Notes under the pieces: model-generated
Databases searched by the model: none
The model's input: the letters and a program-made list of their open reading frames with translations, nothing else
What the model was told of the DNA's origin: nothing
Made by a program: the position numbers and the translations under genes
Shown: positions 32,564 to 41,380 of the stretch, in pieces
Numbering within the stretch: the first letter of the stretch is position 1
Layout of the letters: the number at the start of each line of letters is the position of its first letter
DNA from: CAYMYN01 sp964394665
GTDB taxonomy: Bacteria > Planctomycetota > UBA1135 > GCA-002686595
DNA length: 64,000 bases
Assembly (NCBI GenBank): GCA_964394665.1
Contig: CAYMYN010000008.1
Span: 1-64,000 of the forward strand
Direction of reading: 5' to 3'

Positions 32564-33603
32564 ACGCGGGCGCGGACGATCACCGGGCGCGCTTCGAGCG
32601 CCAGGCACGCTTCGCGCCGCTGGGGAACGCGGGGCAAGCCCGCCTCGCCGAGCGCCGCGTGTTGCTCGTCGGTTGTGGCGCGCTCGGCAGCGTATTGGCC
32701 CAGAGCCTGGTGCGCTCGGGGGTCGGCGAGTTGGTGCTGGTCGACCGCGACCTGGTCGAGCTCTCCAACCTGCCGCGCCAGGTGCTGTTCGAGGAGCGCC
32801 ACGCCCGCGAGGGAGCCCCCAAGGTCGAGGCCAGCCGCGAGACCCTGCTGCGCATCGGCGGCCCCACGCGCCTGGTCGCGCGGGCGGAGCACCTCGACGC
32901 GACCAACGTGGCCGAGCTCGCCGACGGGGCACACCTGATCCTCGACGGCACGGACAACCTGGCGACGCGTTACCTGCTCAACGATTGGTGCGTCGCGCGC
33001 GGGGTGCCGTGGATCTACGGCGGCGTGTTGGGCGGCGGCGGCGTGGCGTTGGCCGTGCTGCCCGGGATCGGCCCCTGCCTGCGCTGCCTGTTCCCCGAAC
33101 CGCCGCCGCCCGGGACCCTGGCAACCTGCGACACGGTCGGGGTGCTCCAGCCGGCGGTGGGCGCGATCGCCTCCGTGCAGGCGGGCCTGGCCCTGCGCCT
33201 GCTGGCCGCGGAGGACCCCTTCGCCACCGACCTCGAGCCGGCCTTGATCGAGATCGATGTCTGGCGCGGCGAAGTGCGCAGCCTGCGCGCCGGCCGCGAC
33301 CCGCGCTGCCCATGTTGTGCGCAGGGTGAGTTCCCCTTCCTCGCCGACCCCGTCGGCGAGCGCGCCAGCGCCCTGTGCGGCCGCGACGCGGTGCAGGTCC
33401 GCGGGCGCGGCGCGCTGGACCTCGTGGCCCTGCGCGAGCGCCTCTCGGGCCTCGACCCCGGCGCGCGCCTCAGCGGTCCCATGCTGCGCGTCGCGCTCGA
33501 CGGGCTGCGCCTGACCCTGTTCCGCGACGGCCGGGCCCTGGTCGAGGGCACCGACGACCCGGACCGGGCGCTGGCGCTCTACGACCGCTACGTGGGCACA
33601 TGA
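32560..33603 (+). CDS. ThiF/MoeB/HesA family adenylyltransferase (E1-like)
   Basis: A 347-residue E1-like enzyme. The nucleotide-binding loop is VLLVGCGALGSVLAQSL, followed by LVLVDRDLVELSNLPRQVLF with the conserved Asp and Arg. A zinc site is formed by C173/C176 (CLRC) and C250/C253 (CPCC). The crossover-loop cysteine C190 sits in ATCDTVGVLQPAVGAIAS. Such enzymes adenylate the C-terminal glycine of ubiquitin-like sulfur carriers for molybdopterin, thiamin or related sulfur transfer. The C-terminal 90 residues are not rhodanese-like and may be a small carrier-related domain. No moaD or thiS is adjacent. It is coupled by overlaps to the genes on both sides. Confidence 0.9.
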   Translation: MNAGADDHRARFERQARFAPLGNAGQARLAERRVLLVGCGALGSVLAQSLVRSGVGELVLVDRDLVELSNLPRQVLFEERHAREGAPKVEASRETLLRIGGPTRLVARAEHLDATNVAELADGAHLILDGTDNLATRYLLNDWCVARGVPWIYGGVLGGGGVALAVLPGIGPCLRCLFPEPPPPGTLATCDTVGVLQPAVGAIASVQAGLALRLLAAEDPFATDLEPALIEIDVWRGEVRSLRAGRDPRCPCCAQGEFPFLADPVGERASALCGRDAVQVRGRGALDLVALRERLSGLDPGARLSGPMLRVALDGLRLTLFRDGRALVEGTDDPDRALALYDRYVGT

Positions 33604-34205
33604 GCGCGGCCCCGTCGCTGGTCGTGCTGGCGGCCGGCGCGAGCCGGCGCTTGGGTCTGCCCAAGGCCCTCGCGCCCCTACCCGGAGGGACGCCCCTCGC
33701 GCGCCTGGTCGCCGCGGGTCGGGATCTCACCCCGGGCGCGCCCCCGCCCCTGGTGGTGACCGGGGCCCACCACGCCGAGCTCCTGGCCGCCGCGCCGGAG
33801 GGCGTCGAGATCGTCCGGAACCCGCGCTGGGAGCTGGGCCGGACCGGCGGCGTGCGCCTGGCCCGGGGGCGGCGGGCGGGACAGGACCTGTGCCTGGCTC
33901 CGGTCGACGTGCCCCTCGTGCCGCGGGAGGTCTTCCTGCTGCTCGCCCAGGCCTGGGAGCGGGCCGGGGCCCCCGAACGGGGCTGGTTGGCCCCCCGCCA
34001 CGGCCCGTCCCACGGCCACCCGGTGGTCGTGGGACGGGGACTGCTCGGCGAGCTGGAACTCCTGGGGGACGGGACCCCCCTGCGGCGCCTGCGGGAGCGG
34101 GCCGAGCCGCTCCTGGCCCTGGAGGTCCCCTACCCGGAGGTGCTCGACGACCTCGACACCCCCGCCGACCTCGCGCGCCTGGTGGCTCGCCTCGAACGGG
34201 GCTGA
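33600..34205 (+). CDS. MobA/MocA-like nucleotidyltransferase
   Basis: A 201-residue NTP transferase. The N-terminal signature LAAGASRRLGLPKA (residues 10-23) is the nucleotide-binding loop of MobA, MocA and related cytidylyl- or guanylyltransferases. The segment LAPVDVPLVPREVF corresponds to the metal-binding D.P motif, and the protein ends with LDDLDTPADLARL, as family members do. In the family these enzymes add CMP or GMP to molybdopterin, or activate sugars. Next to an E1-like MoeB relative, a molybdenum cofactor role is attractive but not proven. ATGA overlap with the preceding gene. Confidence 0.85.
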   Translation: MSAAPSLVVLAAGASRRLGLPKALAPLPGGTPLARLVAAGRDLTPGAPPPLVVTGAHHAELLAAAPEGVEIVRNPRWELGRTGGVRLARGRRAGQDLCLAPVDVPLVPREVFLLLAQAWERAGAPERGWLAPRHGPSHGHPVVVGRGLLGELELLGDGTPLRRLRERAEPLLALEVPYPEVLDDLDTPADLARLVARLERG

Positions 34206-34224
34206 GGCTCCACCCCGCTCCCCC

Positions 34225-34245
34225 CCGCGGCCGATAGGGCCGCGG
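34225..34245 (+). terminator. Putative hairpin terminator after the ThiF-MobA operon
   Basis: CCGCGGCC at 34225-34232 pairs perfectly with GGCCGCGG at 34238-34245 around a five-base loop (GATAG), 20 bases after the stop codon at 34205. It is followed by a C-run rather than a T-run, so it is a strong hairpin but not a classical intrinsic terminator. Confidence 0.4.
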
Positions 34246-34365
34246 AGCCCCCCCCGACCCGCGTCGCCCCGCGCCCTCCCCCCGGGCCGGATCCGCGCGT
34301 CCCGCGGGACGGTTGCTCCGGCGCACCCAGGCAGACACGAGGGCGAGGCGAGAGACAAGGTTCCC

Positions 34366-37300
34366 ATGAGTTTCCAAGGCGACGTTGCGGGCATCGGGCT
34401 CGCCGAGCTGCTGCAGAGCATCGCGCGCGGGCGCCGCGAGGGCGTGCTGACCTTGACGGGCCGCAACGGGCTGCGCTCGCACTTGGGGCTGCAGAGCGGG
34501 GTGCTGTACCTGCTCCCGGCTCCCGACGAGGACCCGGTCATCTGGAAGGAGCGTGCCCGCCAGGCGTGGGTGCACGACCCCGACGTGCGGGTGGACGCGA
34601 TCCGCATGTCGGAGATCGCGCGCGCGCACCGCGTCGAGTTGCTCTACCGCCTGCTCGACTGCGTGGGGGTGAACTTCCGCTTCGAGCCCGGTCCGCTGCC
34701 CGAGCATCCCAACGAGGTCGCCCCCGAGGACGTCGAGCCCGGTCAGCGCCGCATGCCCTCGGTGCACTGCGAGGGCGTCGCCATCGAGTTCCTGCTGCTC
34801 GAGTACGCGCGCATCAGCGACGAGCTCGAGCGCATGCCCTACGCGGCCCACCTCAGCGAGCACGCGATCGTGCGGCCGCTCGACGTGAGCTCCGCGCCCA
34901 AGGAGCTCACGAACTTCTATCGCCACTGCGACGGCACCTCGAGCCTGCAGGAGATCGCCGACCGCCTGGCCTGGCCCATCCGCCAAGTGCGCCTGGTCGC
35001 GGCCGGCGAGCTCGAGCGCAAGCGGGCGCGCATGGCCCTGGCGCGCGAGCTGCTCGTGCTGGCCCAGCGCGAACTCGAGCGCGGCTACCTCTCGCGCGCC
35101 GCCTCGCGCTTGTCGGCCTGGGTCCAGACCTCGCCCCCGGGCCCCTGCGATCCGGGCGACGCCTCGCTCCTGCATGCCGAGTGGAAAGCCGACCGCATGC
35201 CGGCCCTGCTCAATCTGATGCCGACCCGCGAGGCGCGCGCCCTGCTGCGGCGCATGGAGCACGCCCTCGGGGATCCCGCCGTGTCCCTGCGCCACTGGCG
35301 CGAGCTCGGCCGCCTGCACCGGCACTGCCCGATCACGCTCGTGCACCGCATCGCCTGCGAGCACCGCTGCGAGGAAGAGGCGGACTCGCCCTCGATGCGC
35401 GAGCTGCTCGACCTCGCGCGCGGCCAACGCGAGGCCAAGCACCCGCGCCGCGCGGCGGCCGTGTTGCGCATCGCCGCGGCGCAGATCCCGCCGACCGTCG
35501 CCTCGCAGCTCGAGCTGGGCATGGGCATGCTCGCCGCGGGCATGATCACCGAGTGCAAGCCCTGGATCGTGGGCGCCGCCGCCACGCTGATCGAGGAAGG
35601 CGCCTTCGACAAGGCCGTGCCCCCGCTGCGCGCCCTGCTCGAGCAGGATCCCGGCGCGCGCGAGGCGCGCATGCTGCTCTCCCGCGCGCGCAACTCGAGC
35701 ATGCGCCGGCAGATCGTGCGCAAGCACTCGGCCGTCGCGTTGGCGATCTTGCTCGCGCTCTCTCTGGGCGCGTACGTGCAGGTGAGCATCGACCGCTCGA
35801 CCGAACGCAAGCTGACCGAGATCGCCAACCTGATCGGCCAGCCGAGCGAGGCCCGCGCGCTCCTCCGCGAGTACTTCCCGGACGAGGACTCGCCGCGCGT
35901 CCAGACCTTGCTGACCGCCATCGACGAGCGTCAGCGCAGCGACGAGGAGTCGATCCGCAGCGCCTGGTACAGCCGGTACTCCGACGCGCAGCTCGAGTGC
36001 ACGCTGGGCGATCCGCTGGTGGGCTTGCGGCGCGCGATGGACCTGCCGAACCCGCCGCGCCTCTTGACCATCGAGGAGGCCTGGCCGCTCGTCGACGACC
36101 TCTTCAGCGGGCTGGCCGCGCGCATGGAGAACACCCTGCGCGATCTGGGACCACCCGCGCTCGACGCCCCCGACCAGCCGCAGCACGAGAAGCGCCTGGG
36201 CGAGGCCGTCCTGCGGCAGATCGAGGTGCTGAACACCGAACGCACGCGCCACGACTCGGGGGAGTACCGCGAGCGGCTCGAGGCCCTGGCGCTCGAGATC
36301 GAGCGCCGGGCCCAGGCCCGCGCGACGCTGATCGCCGAGCGCGACCGTCTGGACAAGCTGAACACGCTGGACATGCTGCTCGCCGCGGCGCGCTCGCACG
36401 GCGCGGCGGGCGACTACGCGCGCGCCGTCGACGTCTACCAGCGCCTGCTCGACAGCGACGAGAGCCGCCAGCTCGCCAACCTGCCCGACCTCGCGCGCGA
36501 GATCGAGAAGGTGCGCCGCGGCCACGCGGTGACGAGCGAGGCCCGCCGCCTGGCCACCGAAGGGCGCCACGTCGACGCGTTGGAACTCCTGACGCGCGAG
36601 CTGGAGTCCCCGCGGGCGGCGGCCCTGCCCTGGCGCCTGGTCACCTATCCCGAGGGCGCCAGCGTGCGTTTCCCCGACGGCAGCGTGCAGCGCGCCCCGC
36701 TCGTGCACGAGTCCCGCGCGGGGAACCGCTTCGCGCTCACCGTCTCCGCGCCCGGCTGCCTGCCGCTGGAGGTCGAGGTCGACGGACCGGCGGATCGCAC
36801 CCTCTGGCTCACGCGCACGCCCGATCGCACCTGGGCCAGCGACGGCCGCGTCGAAGCGCTCCCGGTCAGCGTGAGCCGCGACCACGTCGTCGCCGACCGC
36901 ACCGGACGCATCGCGCGCCTGGGCGAGGGTGGCGAGGTGCACTGGAATCACCGCCTGGGGACCTTGGGCGGGATCGCCCGCGCCCCGGTCTACCTGCCCA
37001 AGCGCCCGGGTCTGTTGCTGCTGGTGACGGAGGACGGCGAGGTCTGGATCCTCGACGGACGCAGCGGGGCCCTCGAAGGACCCTTCGCCCTCGGGACGCA
37101 CCCCGTGGCCGGACCCGTCGCGATCCAGAACGCGGTCGTGGCGTCCCTCGCCGACGGCCGCGTCGTGCGCTGGGAGCAGGGCCTGCAACCCCAGGAGCTG
37201 GCCTCGAACGAGCTCGAGGCCGACACCCTGGCGCTGCTCGGGGAGGACCGCGCGCGCCTGGGCTCGAGCGCGGGCCTGGAGGTGCTGCGGCGCGCCCTGG

Positions 37301-37518
37301 GCGGTGAGCGCAGCCTGCGCTCCCCGTGGGGACCGCTGGGCGTCGAGGTGACGCCGGAGGTCTACCGCGTGACCGAGTCCGCCACGGGCCAGGACCTGTT
37401 CTACGTGAGCCGCGAGGGCGAGTGGAACTACGTCGCCTGGGAGGCCCCCCACGCCCAGCTCCCGAGCGGGCGTCTGTGGATCTCCGACGGCGCGGGTCTG
37501 CGGGCCTTCGTGCCCTGA
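34366..37518 (+). CDS. DUF4388 domain protein with membrane helix and C-terminal beta-propeller
   Basis: A 1050-residue protein in three parts. Residues 1-110 match DUF4388 (MSFQGDVAGIGLAELLQ and SIARGRREGVLTLTG), a domain found in signalling and gliding proteins. A helical region with repeat-like character runs to about 450. One transmembrane helix at about 457-477 (ALAILLALSLGAYVQVSI) separates it from a region of long helices (about 480-740). The C-terminal 300 residues look like a PQQ-type beta-propeller (GRIARLGEGGEVHWNHRLG, GEVWILDGRSGALEGPF). The layout suggests an inner-membrane protein linking a cytoplasmic DUF4388 module to an external propeller. AAGG lies 6 bases before the ATG. 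Function is unknown. Confidence 0.82.
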   Translation: MSFQGDVAGIGLAELLQSIARGRREGVLTLTGRNGLRSHLGLQSGVLYLLPAPDEDPVIWKERARQAWVHDPDVRVDAIRMSEIARAHRVELLYRLLDCVGVNFRFEPGPLPEHPNEVAPEDVEPGQRRMPSVHCEGVAIEFLLLEYARISDELERMPYAAHLSEHAIVRPLDVSSAPKELTNFYRHCDGTSSLQEIADRLAWPIRQVRLVAAGELERKRARMALARELLVLAQRELERGYLSRAASRLSAWVQTSPPGPCDPGDASLLHAEWKADRMPALLNLMPTREARALLRRMEHALGDPAVSLRHWRELGRLHRHCPITLVHRIACEHRCEEEADSPSMRELLDLARGQREAKHPRRAAAVLRIAAAQIPPTVASQLELGMGMLAAGMITECKPWIVGAAATLIEEGAFDKAVPPLRALLEQDPGAREARMLLSRARNSSMRRQIVRKHSAVALAILLALSLGAYVQVSIDRSTERKLTEIANLIGQPSEARALLREYFPDEDSPRVQTLLTAIDERQRSDEESIRSAWYSRYSDAQLECTLGDPLVGLRRAMDLPNPPRLLTIEEAWPLVDDLFSGLAARMENTLRDLGPPALDAPDQPQHEKRLGEAVLRQIEVLNTERTRHDSGEYRERLEALALEIERRAQARATLIAERDRLDKLNTLDMLLAAARSHGAAGDYARAVDVYQRLLDSDESRQLANLPDLAREIEKVRRGHAVTSEARRLATEGRHVDALELLTRELESPRAAALPWRLVTYPEGASVRFPDGSVQRAPLVHESRAGNRFALTVSAPGCLPLEVEVDGPADRTLWLTRTPDRTWASDGRVEALPVSVSRDHVVADRTGRIARLGEGGEVHWNHRLGTLGGIARAPVYLPKRPGLLLLVTEDGEVWILDGRSGALEGPFALGTHPVAGPVAIQNAVVASLADGRVVRWEQGLQPQELASNELEADTLALLGEDRARLGSSAGLEVLRRALGGERSLRSPWGPLGVEVTPEVYRVTESATGQDLFYVSREGEWNYVAWEAPHAQLPSGRLWISDGAGLRAFVP

Positions 37519-37577
37519 TCCCACGCTCGCCGGCGCCCCGCGCGGCGCTCGCCCTGGGGCGGCCGCGACCGGAGCGT

Positions 37578-37583
37578 TACCGT
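37578..37583 (+). promoter_or_regulatory. Putative -10 box of the methyltransferase gene, leaderless
   Basis: TACCGT ends 6 bases before the GTG at 37590, the same spacing as before the zinc-ribbon and selenoprotein genes. No -35 box is obvious. Confidence 0.3.
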
Positions 37584-37589
37584 GGGGGC

Positions 37590-38282
37590 GTGCGACCCGG
37601 GCCCAGGGACAGGGTGTTGCGCGAGCGCCTCGAGTGTCTCGCGCCGCACGTGCGCGGGCGAAGGGTGCTCGACGTCGGCTGCGTGGACGCGCGGCCGGCG
37701 CGCGGCGCCTCGCAGGAACGCGCGGCACGGCCGACGAGCCTGTTCCTGCGCCTGGGCGAGCTCGCGGGCGAGCTGGTGGGCGTCGACCTCGACGCCGCGG
37801 GCGTCGAGCACCTGCGCGCTTTGGGGTACCGCGTGGAGCAGGCCGACGCGGGCTCGATGGACCTCGGCCGGCGCTTCGACACGATCGTCGCCGGCGAGGT
37901 CATCGAACACGTCGAGGACCCCGGGCGCCTGCTGCGCAACCTGCGCGCGCACCTCGAGCCGGAGGGTGTGCTGGCCCTCAGCACGCCCAACCCCTTCGCC
38001 GCGCGCCAGGCCGGCCGCATCTGGCGCCGGGGACGGCCGCTCGTGCACGAGGACCACGTCGGTTGGCAGGACCCGGCGACCCTCGACACGTTGTTGCGGC
38101 GCACCGGCTACGAGCCCTTCGACGGCTGCTGGCTGCAGCCGCGGGGTTCGTTCGCGAAGACCTGGAAACGACTCCTGCGGCCCTACTTCTCCAACGCCTT
38201 CCTGGTCCTGGCGCGGCCGCGGCCCTCCCACGCCCCGCCCCCGGCCCAGGCCCAGGACACGACCCGAGCGACCGCCCGCTGA
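37590..38282 (+). CDS. Class I SAM-dependent methyltransferase
   Basis: A 230-residue methyltransferase. The SAM-binding motif I is RRVLDVGCVDA at about 22-32, the acidic residue after strand 2 is in LVGVDLDAAGVEHL, and the segment FDTIVAGEVIEHVEDPGRLL is typical of the Methyltransf_11/23 group. The C-terminal half (GVLALSTPNPFA) also fits. Such enzymes often modify sugars, quinones or small molecules; the substrate is unknown. A GTG start is chosen; no methionine lies in the frame closer to motif I. The stop overlaps the next start by one base (TGATG). Confidence 0.88.
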   Translation: MRPGPRDRVLRERLECLAPHVRGRRVLDVGCVDARPARGASQERAARPTSLFLRLGELAGELVGVDLDAAGVEHLRALGYRVEQADAGSMDLGRRFDTIVAGEVIEHVEDPGRLLRNLRAHLEPEGVLALSTPNPFAARQAGRIWRRGRPLVHEDHVGWQDPATLDTLLRRTGYEPFDGCWLQPRGSFAKTWKRLLRPYFSNAFLVLARPRPSHAPPPAQAQDTTRATAR

Positions 38283-39121
38283 TGCCCGAGCCCCGAACCC
38301 CCTTCCGCACGCGGCGCGGCGCCTCCGGCCTGCGGGCGTTCGTCCCGCTGCTGGCCGTGGCCTGCGCCGCGCCCGGCGTGTCGCCCGGACCGCCCGTTTC
38401 CCGCGCGTCGCGGGGAGCGCCGACGGAGGACGCGCCCGCCGCGGAGTTCCTCGCCCTGCCCGCGCGCTGGCGCGATCTCGATCCGCTGGGGTTCGAGCGC
38501 GCGATCCGCGCCTGGCCGGGGTCGGACGCGGGCGGCGCGCGCCTCTCCGACGCGGATCGCGAGCAGCTCGCCGCGGCCCTCGGCCCCGACGGTGGCGAGG
38601 CGGGCGAGGACCCGGGGCCGCGCGCCGTGCGCGCGGCGGTGTTGCTCGCCCGCTCGCGGGACCCCGGCGCGCTCGAGGTCCTGCTGGCGCGCCTGGAGCT
38701 CCGGGTCCTCTCCCCCGCGCGCGCCGCGGACGCGGGCGACGTGGTCGCCGCGGCCGCCGTGCCGCGTTTCGAGGCCCGGGACCGCGCGCGGGCCCGCGCC
38801 GCCGAACGCCTCGCGGCCCTTTCCCACGGTGCGGGCGCGCACCCCGACCTCGAGGTGCGCGTGGAGATCGCCGCGAGCGCGCTCGCGCTGGGTCGCGACG
38901 AACCGATCCCCTTCCTGCTAGCGGTCCTGCGCGCCGGCACCGCGGACGAACCCTGGCCCGACTTCGAACGCAAGCAGACCCTGGCCTGGAGCAAGACCCG
39001 CGCGGCGGCCGCGCTCGCCGCCCGCGCCGGCACCGACGCGCGCTTCGAAGCCGACGGCTCCTTCTCGGACCAACGCGCCGAGGCCGCGCGGCTCGAAGCG
39101 CTGCTGGGCGCGGCTCGCTGA
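38282..39121 (+). CDS. Lipoprotein with HEAT-like helical repeats
   Basis: A 279-residue protein with a lipoprotein signal whose lipobox is LAVAC (C28). The rest is alanine-, arginine- and leucine-rich and strongly helical, with segments such as GPRAVRAAVLLARSRDPGALEVLLARL and LEVRVEIAASALALGRDEPIPFLLAVL that look like HEAT repeats. It has no recognised enzyme motif. The start overlaps the methyltransferase stop by one base. Confidence 0.7.
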   Translation: MPEPRTPFRTRRGASGLRAFVPLLAVACAAPGVSPGPPVSRASRGAPTEDAPAAEFLALPARWRDLDPLGFERAIRAWPGSDAGGARLSDADREQLAAALGPDGGEAGEDPGPRAVRAAVLLARSRDPGALEVLLARLELRVLSPARAADAGDVVAAAAVPRFEARDRARARAAERLAALSHGAGAHPDLEVRVEIAASALALGRDEPIPFLLAVLRAGTADEPWPDFERKQTLAWSKTRAAAALAARAGTDARFEADGSFSDQRAEAARLEALLGAAR

Positions 39122-39164
39122 GCGCCCCAGCCCCTCCTCGGGCCCTCGCCCCGGGCCGCGATCC

Positions 39165-41249
39165 ATGACACGGCGAAGCCTGATCCCCTTCCTCGTCGGC
39201 GCGTCGCTCCTGTGCGCGCTGCTCTTCGCGTGGAGCCGCTGGTCCGCGTCGCGCGGAACGGGATCCGGCACCGGGTTGCGACCGGTCCTCGAGGCCGACG
39301 GCGGCGCGATCGTCGACCCCGAGTCGACGCCCCCGGACCCCGCCGCGCGCGCGAGACTGCCGGAGGGGCTGGACGGAGACCGCGCCCGGCCCGACTCCGC
39401 CGACCTGCCGGCCGTGTCGGGGCGCGTCCTGGCCCGCGCCGGTCCGGGCCTGGCGGACGTCGAGGTGCGCCTGTTCGCCTCGATCGCCGGCGAGGAGCGC
39501 CTCCTCGCCAGCGGCCGATCCGCGGAAGATGGCGCCTATCGCTTCGAGGCCGGCCCGCGGGTGGGGCTGCACGCCGGCGAAGTGCCGGGCATGCTGCTGC
39601 ACGTCGCGGCGCGCGCCCCCGGCTTCCTCCCGGCCCGCACGCGCGCGCGCGCCTGGGACGGCGGAGGGATGGAGCAGGTGCTCGAGGACCTGGCCCTCGA
39701 CCGCGGGCCGACGGTGTCGGGGCGCTGCGTGGACGGGGCCGGGCTGCCCCTCGCCGGCGCCCAGGTGCTGCTGCTCGAGCCCGGGGCGCCGGGCGGCCCG
39801 CCGTCCGCGCGCCCGCCCGGCGCGGCCGAGGGCCCGCGGACCTATGCCGAGGGGCGCGCGGACGGCGACGGCCGCTTCACCCTCCCGTTGCCCAGCGAGA
39901 GCCCGGGCGAGGTGCTCGCGCGCCATCCGCGCGCCGGCAGCGTCCGCCGGGACGTGCCCACGCGGGCGGAGGACGCGGGCGACCTCGATCTGGGGGACCT
40001 CGCGCTCGCGGGCGAGGGAGTCCTCGCCGGATGGGTGCGCCACCCGGATGGAACCCCCGCGGCGGGGTACGAGGTCGCGGCCCTGCTCGCCGACTGGAGC
40101 GCGGCCCGCCTCTCGCTCGCCGAGGCCGAGGCGCGCGCGCGGGCGCAGGAGGGTCGGGCCGGCCAGGGACGGCTCTTCGCGCGCACCCGCACCGGCGTGG
40201 ACGGCGCCTTCGAGTTCGCCGGGTTGCAGCCCGGCACCTACGCGTTGTTCCACCCGGGCGCGCGCGTCGGCCGCACCGAACCCTGGCCGCTCGCCCCCAC
40301 CGGCCGAACCGATCTCGAGCTCCGGGCGCCCCACCCGCGCCTGGTCGTCGAGCTGCGGGTCGGCGGCCGGGCGGCGCCGGGCGCGACCCTGCGCCTCGAG
40401 GACCTCGCCCCCCGCGCGGGGGGCACCGTCCCCTTCCCCAGCCCACAACAGACGCGCAGCGACCACGAGGGACGGGCGTCCTTCGACCTCGCCCCGGGGG
40501 CGCGCGTGGGCATCCTGGCGACCCTCCCGGGACACGCGCCCGGCGAAGCGCGCATCGACTTCGCGGACGGCGAACGGGAGCGGGTCGTGCGCCTCGAGCT
40601 CGACCCCGCCGCGGCGCCCGCCCGGCTGACGGCGCGCCTGGTCGACCCACGGGACGGCAGCCCCCTGCCGACCCTGGCCGAGCTGCGCTCGCGCCGCACC
40701 GACCTGGTCCACGTGCGGCTGGGGCGGATCGAGGAGCGCGAGATCCCCCCCGGGAGCTATCGGCTGGAGCTGCGCCCCCGCCCGGGGGCGGCGGGACTCG
40801 AGCGTTTCGACCTGCCGGAGGTCCGCTCCCACGACCTCGAGCTCGGCCCGGGCGAGTCGGCGACGGTCGAGCTCCCCGCCCGGCTGGGCGGGCGGCTGCG
40901 CCTGTTCCTCGAGCTGCCGCCACCGCCCGCGGGACCGCGGCTCGAGCCCCCGGCGGACCTCGCCGGGCGCGAGCTCGAGCGCTGGCGGCGCGGCCTGTTG
41001 GTCGAGGTCGGCTTCCAGGCCCATGTCCTGGGTCCGGAGGGCAGGCAGACCCTGCTGGTGTCCGCCGAACCGGGGCCGTCGGGCACGCGGTTCCTGCCCG
41101 ACCCGCGCGGGGTCCTCTCGGAGACGGTCCTCGCCCCGGGCACCCACGTCCTCGAACTCTCGAGCCCTCCCTTCCACGAGGTGCGCACCAGCGTGCACGT
41201 CGAGCCCGCCGTGATCACGGACGTACACGTGCCGCTCGTCCCGCGTTGA
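39165..41249 (+). CDS. Membrane-anchored carboxypeptidase-regulatory-like (beta-sandwich) protein
   Basis: A 694-residue protein anchored by an N-terminal helix at about 5-24 (SLIPFLVGASLLCALLFAW), with no clear cleavage site. The rest is exported and built of several transthyretin-like carboxypeptidase-regulatory domains. They are recognisable by segments such as VSGRVLARAGPGLADVEVRL, VSGRCVDGAGLPLAGAQVLL, LAGWVRHPDGTPAAGYEVAA and the paired RTRTGVDGAFEFAGLQPGTY. Such domains are structural or adhesive. No catalytic peptidase motif is present. The ATG lies 43 bases after the lipoprotein gene. Confidence 0.8.
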   Translation: MTRRSLIPFLVGASLLCALLFAWSRWSASRGTGSGTGLRPVLEADGGAIVDPESTPPDPAARARLPEGLDGDRARPDSADLPAVSGRVLARAGPGLADVEVRLFASIAGEERLLASGRSAEDGAYRFEAGPRVGLHAGEVPGMLLHVAARAPGFLPARTRARAWDGGGMEQVLEDLALDRGPTVSGRCVDGAGLPLAGAQVLLLEPGAPGGPPSARPPGAAEGPRTYAEGRADGDGRFTLPLPSESPGEVLARHPRAGSVRRDVPTRAEDAGDLDLGDLALAGEGVLAGWVRHPDGTPAAGYEVAALLADWSAARLSLAEAEARARAQEGRAGQGRLFARTRTGVDGAFEFAGLQPGTYALFHPGARVGRTEPWPLAPTGRTDLELRAPHPRLVVELRVGGRAAPGATLRLEDLAPRAGGTVPFPSPQQTRSDHEGRASFDLAPGARVGILATLPGHAPGEARIDFADGERERVVRLELDPAAAPARLTARLVDPRDGSPLPTLAELRSRRTDLVHVRLGRIEEREIPPGSYRLELRPRPGAAGLERFDLPEVRSHDLELGPGESATVELPARLGGRLRLFLELPPPPAGPRLEPPADLAGRELERWRRGLLVEVGFQAHVLGPEGRQTLLVSAEPGPSGTRFLPDPRGVLSETVLAPGTHVLELSSPPFHEVRTSVHVEPAVITDVHVPLVPR

Positions 41250-41380
41250 CGGTGCCGCGCGGATGGCGCTGCGCATGAAAGGCGGCTCACGCGGCGGCGC
41301 GCGCTGGGTCCTGGAGTCGGGCTGCGCGGATCCCTACAACGACCCGAGGCCTGGGAGCTCGAGCCCCGGACGGGATCGCG

